Origin: Acidobacteriota bacterium
GTDB lineage: Bacteria; Acidobacteriota; Terriglobia; Terriglobales; Acidobacteriaceae
DNA: 64,000 nt
NCBI GenBank assembly: GCA_021816455.1
Contig: JAKAXU010000006.1
Span: forward strand, 1 to 64,000
Direction of reading: 5' to 3'
The notes under the pieces are model-generated. The model had not been told where the DNA came from, searched no databases, and saw only the letters and a program-made list of their open reading frames with translations. The translations under genes and the position numbers were made by a program. Of the stretch, positions 9,362 to 17,253 are shown piece after piece. Position 1 is the first letter of the stretch. The number at the start of each line of letters is the position of its first letter.

Positions 9362-10972
9362 ATGAAAACCGAGTATCCACCGCAGCAAGTGAGGGAGCAG
9401 CCCGCAGCGCGGGAGATGGAAGTCTTTGCCGTACATGGCGCGGACCCCGAGGTACTGGCCTATGCGATGGCGAAGTATTCGCGGTCGTCGCTTTCGATGC
9501 GGCAGTCGCTGGCCGAGATCAGCGCGCAGCGGGCGGAACAGTTCCTGAACACATTCTATTTTCAGTACGGTCACCGATCGATTGCCGACCTGGCGCATGT
9601 GGCCTTTGCTGTGGAGCGACTATCTCTGCTGGCGGCGATTGTGCTGGTGGACGAACAGAGATGGGATGGCCAGGAGCGCTCGACGCGCTACCAGAATTTT
9701 CAGAAATCGGGTTGGCACGAGCCGGATTTTGGTGAAACAGAGGACGGCGCTGCTGCGAGCAGGCTCTATCGCACAACCGTGGAGCGGCTCTTCGCGAGCT
9801 ATCAGTCGGTCTCGGCAAAGGTTCTGGAAGCACTGAAGGAGCGGGTTTCGCAGCCGGAGGCGATGAGCGCAGAGGCGTATACGCGCACGCTGAAGGCACG
9901 AGCCTTCGACGTGGCGCGCTACTTGCTGCCGTTGGCGACGAATACCTCTCTGGGACAGATTGTGAATGCGCGCACGCTGGAGACGCAGGTGGCGCGCCTG
10001 CTGACCAGCGAGTATGCGGAGATACGGGCGCTGGGAAGGAAGCTTCGTGAGGCGGCGACCGGACCTGCATGGAATCTGCACGGCGAAGCTGGCGCCGCGC
10101 TGTGCGCACGGATTGCCGCGATGGATGCCGACCTGGGAACCGAAGCGGAGGCACTGCTCACGCGTCCGGTGCATGCGGCTCCGACGCTGGTCAAGTACGC
10201 CGAGGCAAACGCCTATCAGGCGGAGACACTGGCGGCGCTGCGGCAGGTAGCGACGGAGCTATTGGACGGGGTGACGATTGCATCCGCGCCGACGGTCGAT
10301 CTGGTGGAGCGGACGGAGACGCTGGAAATCGAAATTGCCACGACGCTGCTCTATGGCGTAAGCCACCATAGCTATCGACAGATTCGCGAGATTGTGGCTG
10401 CTCTGCCCGAAGCGCGTGTGCAGGAACTGGTCGCGCTTGGACTGCGAGATCGTGGCCGGCACGACGAGCCGCTGCGCGCTTTCCATGCCGGCCAGGCTCT
10501 GCGCTTCGACATCCTGATGGATGTGGGTGGATTTCGAGATATGCATCGGCACCGACGCTGTACTCAGATCGTGCAGGAGTTTACAACGGCGCACGGATGG
10601 GAGACGCCGGACGCGGGCGACCTGGGCGCGGAGGTGCTGCTGCTGAGCGAGGCGGACGCTCGGGAGGAGTATGAGGCTGCGTGCCGCGCGGCGTTCGACG
10701 CGAGTGCTGACATCGCCGCCATGCATCTGCCGGAAGCCAGGCAATCGGCGCTTTATTTGCTGCCGCTTGGAACGCGTATCCGTTCGCTGTTCAAGATGGA
10801 TTTTGCTGAAGCACAATACATCAGCGAGCTGCGCAGCGGGGTAGCTGGACACTTCAGTTATCGGCGTGTGGCTTGGGAGATGTATTGCGCGTTTGAGAAG
10901 CAGCATCCGATGCTTGCGCGGCATTGGCGCGTAACGGACTTTACAGAACCGATCGACCCGCTGAAGCGGTAG
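9362..10972 (+). CDS. Two-domain ThyX-like FAD-dependent thymidylate synthase
   Basis: ThyX makes dTMP from dUMP using FAD and methylenetetrahydrofolate. The product (536 residues from ATG 9362; ATG 9332 is an alternative) is about twice the usual ThyX length and contains two ThyX-like halves. The first half has YGHRSIADLAHVAF followed by ERSTRYQNF. The second has SHHSYRQI, then MHRHRRCTQIVQEF and the C-terminal LPLGTRIRSLFKMDFAEAQY. The signature RHRxxSx4SxR is split. Half one keeps the final S-x-R-Y but reads DEQ in place of RHR. Half two keeps RHR but has E and T in place of the later S and R. A composite active site is inferred. The protein is recognisable as ThyX-related, but activity is unproven. 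No thyA is in the window. Confidence 0.8.
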   Translation: MKTEYPPQQVREQPAAREMEVFAVHGADPEVLAYAMAKYSRSSLSMRQSLAEISAQRAEQFLNTFYFQYGHRSIADLAHVAFAVERLSLLAAIVLVDEQRWDGQERSTRYQNFQKSGWHEPDFGETEDGAAASRLYRTTVERLFASYQSVSAKVLEALKERVSQPEAMSAEAYTRTLKARAFDVARYLLPLATNTSLGQIVNARTLETQVARLLTSEYAEIRALGRKLREAATGPAWNLHGEAGAALCARIAAMDADLGTEAEALLTRPVHAAPTLVKYAEANAYQAETLAALRQVATELLDGVTIASAPTVDLVERTETLEIEIATTLLYGVSHHSYRQIREIVAALPEARVQELVALGLRDRGRHDEPLRAFHAGQALRFDILMDVGGFRDMHRHRRCTQIVQEFTTAHGWETPDAGDLGAEVLLLSEADAREEYEAACRAAFDASADIAAMHLPEARQSALYLLPLGTRIRSLFKMDFAEAQYISELRSGVAGHFSYRRVAWEMYCAFEKQHPMLARHWRVTDFTEPIDPLKR

Positions 10973-11068
10973 ACGCGCGAGGAACGAGGATTCTGTTGGC
11001 AGGCGGAGTAGCTGCCGCTGCCCGGCATCTGGGGCAACCGGTGCTTCCCGAAGCGACGCCACGAGACG

Positions 11069-11179
11069 ATGATCGCAACGAAGACCAAAGAGCGCAGCCG
11101 CGACGCCTCCTGGCGCATGTTGGAGATGTCGCTGAAGCGGATGAAGATCGACCGTAACTTCGATCGCGCAGAAAGCTGA
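11069..11179 (+). CDS. Possible 36-residue basic protein
   Basis: The otherwise unexplained gap between the ThyX-like gene and larB holds an open frame from ATG 11069 to TGA 11177-11179. It encodes a highly charged peptide beginning MIATKTKERSRDASWRML and containing LKRMKIDRNF. The frame is open upstream to a TAG at 11009-11011, so a longer non-ATG version is possible. Amphipathic, lysine- and arginine-rich composition and position support a real small gene. The ribosome site is poor and I recognise no family. Low confidence. Confidence 0.3.
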   Translation: MIATKTKERSRDASWRMLEMSLKRMKIDRNFDRAES

Positions 11180-11201
11180 GCGAATTGCGCACGCGCGGCG
11201 A

Positions 11202-11984
11202 TCAGTCGCGATGCGCAGCGCGCGCGATGAGTGTGGCGGAGTAGGCAGCCCCGAAGCCATTGTCGATGTTGACGACGGAGACGTTCGGTGAGCAGGAGTT
11301 GAGCATGCCAAGCAGTGCTGTGGCCCCTCCGAAACTGGCGCCGTAACCTACGGATGTAGGGACGGCGATGACCGGAACGCCGACCAGGCCGCCGACGACG
11401 GAAGGCAACGCGCCCTCCATGCCGGCGCAGACAATGACCACGTGCGCGGCGGCAAGCTCTTCGCGAACCGCAAGCAGGCGATGGACCCCGGCGACGCCGA
11501 CATCGAAGAGCCGCTTGACCCGGACGCCGAAAAGCTCCGCCGTGACGGCAGCTTCTTCGGCAACCGGCAGATCGCTGGTTCCCGCGCACAGAATCGCAAT
11601 GTGCCCGCGATGCCCTCCTGCTGCCGACTGGCGCAGGGTGAGGCAGCGCGCCAAGGCGTGATGCTGCACGGCGGGAACCGCCATCTGAACTGCCAGAACT
11701 GTCTCCGCATCCGCGCGCGTAGCCAGCACGTCGGCTCCGGAAGCGGCGATGCGGGTGAATATCTCCGCCGTCTGCGCCGGAGTCTTTCCGGCGGCGAAGA
11801 TCACCTCCGGCAGGCCGTGACGCAGTGTGCGGTGGTGGTCGATGCGCGCATGACCAATATCTTCAAAGGGCATGCGCTCAAGCTGCCCGGCAAACTCTTC
11901 GGCGGCCCTGGCGGCCGGGAGTTTGCCGCTCTCGACTGCGGAGAGCAGGGCCAGCAGGGATGCCCGATTGATTGTCTGATTCAT
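11202..11984 (-). CDS. larB: LarB, nickel-pincer cofactor biosynthesis (carboxylase/hydrolase)
   Basis: LarB carboxylates and hydrolyses nicotinic acid adenine dinucleotide, the first step to the nickel-pincer nucleotide cofactor of lactate racemase-type enzymes. 260 residues. The C-terminal half is PurE-like and contains IAILCAGTSDLPVAEEA, VIVCAGMEGALPSVVGGL and GYGASFGGATALLGMLNSC, all typical of LarB. The ATG at 11982-11984 overlaps the larC stop (ATGA), so translation is coupled. It is the last gene of the larE-larC-larB operon. No larA (the racemase) is nearby, so the apoenzyme must be encoded elsewhere. Confidence 0.95.
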   Translation of the reverse strand: MNQTINRASLLALLSAVESGKLPAARAAEEFAGQLERMPFEDIGHARIDHHRTLRHGLPEVIFAAGKTPAQTAEIFTRIAASGADVLATRADAETVLAVQMAVPAVQHHALARCLTLRQSAAGGHRGHIAILCAGTSDLPVAEEAAVTAELFGVRVKRLFDVGVAGVHRLLAVREELAAAHVVIVCAGMEGALPSVVGGLVGVPVIAVPTSVGYGASFGGATALLGMLNSCSPNVSVVNIDNGFGAAYSATLIARAAHRD

Positions 11985-13330
11985 TGCCCAGATCCTTTTG
12001 CGTTTCCGTGCCCGATTCCCTGCCCCGATCCCGCGATCGACTCTGTACCGGCAAAGTCTTCCTGCCGCTGCCGCCAAGCGGCGATGGCCGCCTGATAGAC
12101 GAGCTTGAGCGGTACATTGTGGTTGGCGGCGGCCGCGCGGCAATCCTCGAATTCAGGCGCAGCGTTGACGACTTCGCCATGCAGCAGACCGAGCTTGACG
12201 CGTATCGGCCCGTACGCCGTGTGGACCGATTCGTGACGCCGGTCCAGAGTCCGCCGAGCTTCGCGGCGAACACGCAGGCCAAGGGTGCTGGTCTCGCGGA
12301 AGAGCATGGCTTCCATGCGAGCGGCATCGGCGGGACGCGCAAGCAGCGTGAGCAGCGTGCCGGGACGGCCCTTTTTCATGAGCACGGGTGTCAGCATAAG
12401 ATCGAGCGCGCCCTGAGCCAGCGCCAGTTCGGCGGTATGCGCGAGGATCTGCGGATTCAGATCGTCGAGGGCAGTTTCCAGAACAACGACGTCTTCGCTG
12501 CCGGATGCCGACTCAAGAAAAGCTTCACCAAGCGAGAGGCGCAGCACGTTGGGAAATCCCTTCGGATTGCGCGTTCCCGCGCCGTAGCCGATGGAGGTGA
12601 AAGCGGTGGGTGGTGGCGGCGCTGTCCTCGGAGCAAGCGAGTGCAGAATGGCCGCGCCGGTGGGCGTGGCCAATTCCTTCTGCAGGTGGGCTGAATAAGT
12701 GGGCAGACCGCGCAGAAGCTCTGCCGTGGCGGGAGCTGGAACAGGAAATGTGCCGTGCGCGCACTCAGCCATTCCGCCGCCGACGTTGATCGCCGAGACA
12801 TGCCACTGCAACGGTCCGCTGCGCTCAAGATAGTCGATGGCTGCGCTGGCCGCGACGATATCAACGATGGCGTCCAGCGAGCCGACCTCGTGGAAGTGGA
12901 TTGTATCCACGGGGACGTTGTGGATCTTCGCTTCCGCGGCTCCGAGCAGCTCGAAGATGCGTGTGGCACGCTCGCGGATGGGCTGGTCCAAAGGCGCAGC
13001 TGCGATCAGGCTGCGGATCTGAGCAAGCGAGCGGCCATGTGCATGTTCGTGTTTGTGAGAGTGGTGGGCAAGAGGATGCTCGTGTTCATGAGAATGCTCG
13101 TGCAGGTGCGTCTGCTCGGCGGATTCTGCGGGCTGACCATGGACGAGAACCTGAAATCTGGAGGAGAAAATTCCGCTTCGATCGACTTTTTCGAGGCGAA
13201 GAACAACATCGAGTTGCAGCGCGGCAACAGCCTCCGAGAGGACTTCGAAGGGGACACCCGCATCGACGGCAGCCGCAACGAACATATCTCCGGCGATACC
13301 GGCGAAGCATTCCAGAAATGCAACTCGCAT
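11981..13330 (-). CDS. larC: LarC, nickel insertion into the pincer cofactor
   Basis: LarC is the CTP-dependent cyclometallase that inserts nickel into the pyridinium bis-thiocarboxylate mononucleotide. 449 residues from ATG 13328-13330, opening with the diagnostic MRVAFLECFAGIAGDMF. A histidine-rich stretch follows at about residues 70-95 (repeated H-E and H-S-H), as expected for a nickel-binding loop. In some bacteria larC is two frames joined by programmed frameshifting; here it is one continuous frame. The start is two bases after the larE stop and the stop overlaps larB. The C-terminal tail after AAWRQRQ is low in conservation and rich in Gly and Ser. Confidence 0.96.
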   Translation of the reverse strand: MRVAFLECFAGIAGDMFVAAAVDAGVPFEVLSEAVAALQLDVVLRLEKVDRSGIFSSRFQVLVHGQPAESAEQTHLHEHSHEHEHPLAHHSHKHEHAHGRSLAQIRSLIAAAPLDQPIRERATRIFELLGAAEAKIHNVPVDTIHFHEVGSLDAIVDIVAASAAIDYLERSGPLQWHVSAINVGGGMAECAHGTFPVPAPATAELLRGLPTYSAHLQKELATPTGAAILHSLAPRTAPPPPTAFTSIGYGAGTRNPKGFPNVLRLSLGEAFLESASGSEDVVVLETALDDLNPQILAHTAELALAQGALDLMLTPVLMKKGRPGTLLTLLARPADAARMEAMLFRETSTLGLRVRREARRTLDRRHESVHTAYGPIRVKLGLLHGEVVNAAPEFEDCRAAAANHNVPLKLVYQAAIAAWRQRQEDFAGTESIAGSGQGIGHGNAKGSGQ

Positions 13331-13332
13331 GA

Positions 13333-14175
13333 TCAGGAAATCTCCGGTTGTGCCGAAGCAATCGCCGCAGCAGGAAGAACGGCATTCATCGATCCGGAGC
13401 GATAGCCTTCGGTATCGAGGGTGACATAGGAGAAACCAGCGGAGCGAACGGCACCCGTGATCCGATCGAGAACGTGGAGCGCAAGCGCGCGCGGAATATC
13501 CTCGCGGGCAATTTCGATGCGTGCGAGCGAGCCGTGATGACGAACGCGGACACGTGGAAATCCGAGCCTGTGCAGGGCTTCTTCTGCGTGCTCGACCTGA
13601 GCCAGAGCCTCTGCGGTGACGGGGCGACCATACTCGATGCGCGAAGAAAGGCATGCGGCTGCAGGCTTATCCCAGATGCGCAGACCGGCTGCGTGCGCAA
13701 GGGTGCGAATCTCAGCTTTAGTCAATGCGGTCTCTGCAAGCGGCGCGCGTGCCTTGTGCAAGACGGCCGCCTGCTGACCGGGTCGGAATTCGCCGCGATC
13801 ATCTAGGTTCATGCCATAGGCAAGGTGTGGGTAGCCAATCTCGGCGCGCAGTGCCTCCATGCGCGTGAACAACTCCTGCTTGCAGTGGAAGCAGCGTTGC
13901 GCATCGTTGCGCGCGTAGTCGGGATTGGCGAGTTCGGCGGTGGTGAGAACCCGGATCGGAATTTGGTGCTCGCGGGCGAAGTCGAGCGCGGAGGCCAACT
14001 CGGCACGTGGGAGCGAGGGGGAATCGGCGATAACGGCAAGCATACGTTCGCCGAGAGCCTGATGCGCAGCCCAGGCGAGATACGCGGAATCCGCACCGCC
14101 GGAGTAAGCGACAAGCAGGCCATCGAGATCGGCAAGGATGCGCATCAGCGCGCCGCGTTTGGCTTCCAGTTCCAC
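13333..14175 (-). CDS. larE: LarE, sulfur transferase for the nickel-pincer cofactor
   Basis: LarE adenylates the pincer precursor and delivers sulfur to its carboxylates. The product (280 residues from GTG 14173-14175) has the PP-loop AYSGGADSA (residues 23-31). The conserved sulfur-donor cysteine lies in ACLSSRIEYG (C175). A CxxC pair lies in RCFHCK (C95, C98). Three cysteines at these places match the iron-sulfur class of LarE as I remember it, rather than the single-cysteine sacrificial type; that assignment is inference. The start is uncertain because the Shine-Dalgarno sequence is poor. First gene of the operon; divergent from the GH35 gene. Confidence 0.94.
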   Translation of the reverse strand: MELEAKRGALMRILADLDGLLVAYSGGADSAYLAWAAHQALGERMLAVIADSPSLPRAELASALDFAREHQIPIRVLTTAELANPDYARNDAQRCFHCKQELFTRMEALRAEIGYPHLAYGMNLDDRGEFRPGQQAAVLHKARAPLAETALTKAEIRTLAHAAGLRIWDKPAAACLSSRIEYGRPVTAEALAQVEHAEEALHRLGFPRVRVRHHGSLARIEIAREDIPRALALHVLDRITGAVRSAGFSYVTLDTEGYRSGSMNAVLPAAAIASAQPEIS

Positions 14176-14259
14176 CCCTTTTATGGTACTCCACGAAGAA
14201 AGCGGATTGCGGCTGCGGCAGGCGAGTGAATGGGGGAAAACGGTAGTCAAACGTATTCG

Positions 14260-14271
14260 AAAACGCTTACA
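14260..14271. promoter_or_regulatory. LacI-type operator-like motif upstream of GH35 gene
   Basis: AAAACGCTTACA lies 62 bases before the GH35 start. Its reverse complement TGTAAGCGTTTT resembles LacI/GalR half-symmetric operators with a central CG. The same core CGYTTACA occurs twice upstream of the receptor gene at 23453-23464 and 23530-23541. The role is inferred from sharing between carbohydrate-linked promoters. Confidence 0.45.
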
Positions 14272-14333
14272 ATTAGCCCGCAAAATTATCGGCGCAATCT
14301 TCGGTCGCGCGCCGCAAATCAGGAGGGAATGTG

Positions 14334-15983
14334 ATGATTCGATCCACTCTTCCAAGAGATACCCGACGCGTTTCAGCGAGTGCGCGATGGGCCTTGCCTC
14401 TGCTTGTGCTGCTGGCTACTATTCCGGGTGCCGCCGCGCAATCCAACCCCGACGCATCCGCGCCGCGCATTGTTCGTTCGAATGGTCACTATGCGCTGCT
14501 GGTGGATGGCCAGCCATTTCTGGTGCTGGGCGGACAGATCAACAACTCCAGTGCCTGGCCCGCTACGATGCCTCAGGTGTGGCCGATGATCGCAGCCATT
14601 CACGCTAATACTGTCGAGGCTCCGATCTATTGGGAGCAGATGGAGCCGAAGCCCGGCGTCTTCGATTTCAGCAACGTAGATATGCTGCTGAATCAGGCAC
14701 GAGCGCACAATGTGCATCTGGTGCTGCTCTGGTTTGGGACGTGGAAGAACGGCGAGGATCATTACGTGCCAGAGTGGGTGAAGACTGAGCCGCAGAAGTT
14801 TCCGCGCATGATCGACGAGCGCGGTGAACCTGTGCAGGTGCTGTCGGCAAACTCGGCGGCCAACCTCGACGCGGACCGTACCGCGTTTGTCGCGCTTATG
14901 CATCACCTGGCGCAGATGGACGGAACGCAGCACACGGTGCTGATGGTTCAGGTGGAGAACGAATCCGGAGCCATCGGCGCAGTGCGCGACCACTCTCCGC
15001 AAGCGGAAAAGGAGTTTGACGGACCGGTGCCGCAGACGGTGTTGACGGCGATGCACAAGTCGCCGGGAACGTGGCGTCAGGTCTTCGGTTTCCAGGCGGA
15101 TGAATACTTTCAGGCGTACTCAGTCGCGCGCTATATCAATGCGATTGCGACAGCAGGCAAGCAGGAATTCAACATCCCGATGTATTGCAATGTGTGGATA
15201 GAGTATCCGCGCGGCTACCAGATTCGCGGCTATCTGCTGCCGGGGTTCGACTATCCAAGTGGAGGCCCGGTGCAGACGAACATCGCGATCTGGAAGGCGG
15301 TGGCGCCAGCGCTCGATGCACTGGGGCCAGACATCTACAGCGCTGATCGCGGATTTGAGAAGCAAGTGATGGAAACCTACAACCGGCCGGACAATCCACT
15401 CTGGATTCCGGAGACGGGAAGCAGCGCGGCCTTTGGCGCAGAGTTTTTCTATGCTCTGGGGCGCGGTGCAATTGGTTTTTCTCCCTTCGGCCTCGACCAG
15501 ACGGGGTGGACGTTCAAGCCGGGTGAGATTCCGCAGGAGTTAGCCGACGACTATGGCATGATCGGGCCAATGGATCGCGTGGTGGCTGCGTTGAATGCCC
15601 AGGGCAAGCTGCAAACGGCAGTGGAGGAAGCTGGCGAAACAGAAGAGACACTGCACTTCGGCAAGTGGACGGCGGTGGTGGGATTCGGAACGCGCCAGCC
15701 GGACGGCGAGGCGCACGCACCCGGCACGCCGCACCATGATGCGCATGCACTCGTAGCACAGATCGGACCGGACGATTTTCTGGTTACGGGCACCAACTGT
15801 CGCGTGACGTTTTCGCTGGCCGCAGGGGAAACCGGGCATATGCAGATTCTGCGCGCCGAACAAGGCACATACGACGAGACAACATGGAAGCCGCAACGCA
15901 TTCTGAACGGCGACCAGACAGACCGCGGAGTGAACTTCCGCGCAGACGTACAATACGTTCAGGTGCATCTGGGGACGTACTGA
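14334..15983 (+). CDS. Secreted GH35-like beta-galactosidase (DUF5597 type)
   Basis: Glycoside hydrolase of the GH35 clan, expected to release terminal beta-galactosyl (or related) residues outside the cytoplasm. 549 residues from ATG 14334, seven bases after AGGAGG. A GTG immediately before it at 14331 is less well spaced. A signal peptide ends near GAAAQ (about 36). The TIM barrel includes VEAPIYWEQMEPKPG. Acid/base Glu is in VQVENESG (E210) and the likely nucleophile in WIPETGSS (E360). The C-terminal part fits the DUF5597 beta-domain often attached to these enzymes. A LacI-like motif lies upstream. Divergent from larE. Confidence 0.87.
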   Translation: MIRSTLPRDTRRVSASARWALPLLVLLATIPGAAAQSNPDASAPRIVRSNGHYALLVDGQPFLVLGGQINNSSAWPATMPQVWPMIAAIHANTVEAPIYWEQMEPKPGVFDFSNVDMLLNQARAHNVHLVLLWFGTWKNGEDHYVPEWVKTEPQKFPRMIDERGEPVQVLSANSAANLDADRTAFVALMHHLAQMDGTQHTVLMVQVENESGAIGAVRDHSPQAEKEFDGPVPQTVLTAMHKSPGTWRQVFGFQADEYFQAYSVARYINAIATAGKQEFNIPMYCNVWIEYPRGYQIRGYLLPGFDYPSGGPVQTNIAIWKAVAPALDALGPDIYSADRGFEKQVMETYNRPDNPLWIPETGSSAAFGAEFFYALGRGAIGFSPFGLDQTGWTFKPGEIPQELADDYGMIGPMDRVVAALNAQGKLQTAVEEAGETEETLHFGKWTAVVGFGTRQPDGEAHAPGTPHHDAHALVAQIGPDDFLVTGTNCRVTFSLAAGETGHMQILRAEQGTYDETTWKPQRILNGDQTDRGVNFRADVQYVQVHLGTY

Positions 15984-16041
15984 GAGCCTGGAATGGACTT
16001 GCGCGCGGATGGCGCCGCGAGGGGCGAAACGAGCGCGATTC

Positions 16042-17253
16042 TCAGCTGAGCTGCGCCATCATCTGCTGCATGGTCATGGGTGCACCGGCGGTGGTCTCCC
16101 TGGGCAGAGTCGGTCCGATGAGCACAGCTTGCTTCCGACCCTGAGACCAGGCGAGAAACGTGCTTTGATCGGCGCCAGTCAGCCGCTGTTGGTCGATCCA
16201 CGCGTAGAAAGCCCCCATGTCGGCATCGACGAGCGAGCCGGCAGGATCGGGCGAGTTGCCCTGCGTTTTACCAGAGAGCATCTCATTCATGTTCAGGCTT
16301 CGCTGGCGCGGAGCGAAGCGCAGGATAAGCGTAAGCGGCTGCGCACGACGCAAAGCCTCGCGTGCTGACCATTGCACGAACGTGGTGCTGAAAATCTGTG
16401 TGCCGGAACCCTGGGTAAGCACGTCGAGCTGGAAGTGCTGAAAAACCGGATCGACGGAACGATCAGGCCAGTGGAGCGAATCCGGCTGGATGTCTGCCAT
16501 GGCCGTGCGCAGTTGCTCCGGACCACTGTTGGGGCTGGCAAGAATTACTCCGATCCGCTGGAGCAACTGCTGACGGACGGGAGCCAGACCAGCGTAGGAA
16601 GAGGTGGCGAAATGCGCAGACAACGCAGCGTCAGCCTCGCCACCATCAATATAGATGTGGCCGGATGGCGCAGGATGACTTTGCGCTCGTTTTTGCGCAA
16701 AGGCGACAAGCTCGGACCAGGCGCCGGAGTCGGCAACCTGCGGAACAAAGACGCCATGCGGACGGAGCTTGCGGAAGAGTGGATAACCATCCTGCTCCAA
16801 ACCCGCGCCGAGGACGACAACCGTCATGCGCGGGATGGCAGGGGGCTGCTCTGTACGAGCCTGGAGCAGTCGATCGGCATACAGCTTTGCGCTCTCGCGG
16901 AAGGCGTCGATCTGATGGGTGGACCAGAGGGAAGCTGTCAGCGCGTCGAGAAACTTCTGCGGGTGAGCGATCCAGTCCATGCGCGTAGCGGAGTCCGGAA
17001 GACGGACCGCGGCAAAGCCCTGCAACAGATTAGTGCGCTGTGCATCGGAGAGCGACGCAAGAAACGAGAACTGCTCGGCGATGGCTCGCTGCTCGGCAGG
17101 AAACTTCCAGTCGTAGTCGCGCGCTTCCCGCAGCAGCAGTGCGGCGAAGACAAGCGGAAGCGTGCGAATCATATCCAGATGGGATCGAACAAGCTCACTG
17201 GCCTGAGGCGGATAGGCGGCGAAGGAGGCGGGCGTGAGCTGATTCGGCCGCAT
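16042..17253 (-). CDS. Uncharacterised protein in receptor/TPR operon
   Basis: 403 residues, not recognised. No clear signal peptide or transmembrane segment. It is moderately rich in Ala, Leu and Gln, with a central alpha/beta stretch (MTVVVLGAGLEQDGYPLFRK) and a C-terminus ending in MTMQQMMAQLS. ATG 17251-17253 shares one base with the stop of the upstream Tat-phosphatase gene (TGATG), a coupling arrangement. The location suggests it works with that exported enzyme, perhaps as a cytoplasmic partner or chaperone; that is only context. Last gene of the operon that starts with the TonB-dependent receptor. The start at 17253 is chosen for the overlap. Confidence 0.7.
   Translation of the reverse strand: MRPNQLTPASFAAYPPQASELVRSHLDMIRTLPLVFAALLLREARDYDWKFPAEQRAIAEQFSFLASLSDAQRTNLLQGFAAVRLPDSATRMDWIAHPQKFLDALTASLWSTHQIDAFRESAKLYADRLLQARTEQPPAIPRMTVVVLGAGLEQDGYPLFRKLRPHGVFVPQVADSGAWSELVAFAQKRAQSHPAPSGHIYIDGGEADAALSAHFATSSYAGLAPVRQQLLQRIGVILASPNSGPEQLRTAMADIQPDSLHWPDRSVDPVFQHFQLDVLTQGSGTQIFSTTFVQWSAREALRRAQPLTLILRFAPRQRSLNMNEMLSGKTQGNSPDPAGSLVDADMGAFYAWIDQQRLTGADQSTFLAWSQGRKQAVLIGPTLPRETTAGAPMTMQQMMAQLS

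Noticed and set aside
11981-13330. Programmed frameshift in larC as known in some bacteria
   Set aside because: The gene is a single uninterrupted frame from MRVAFLECFAG to the stop.
11981-13654. Longer larC starting at 13654
   Set aside because: The extra 108 residues are Arg/Ser-rich, overlap larE and have no homology; the family start is at 13330.
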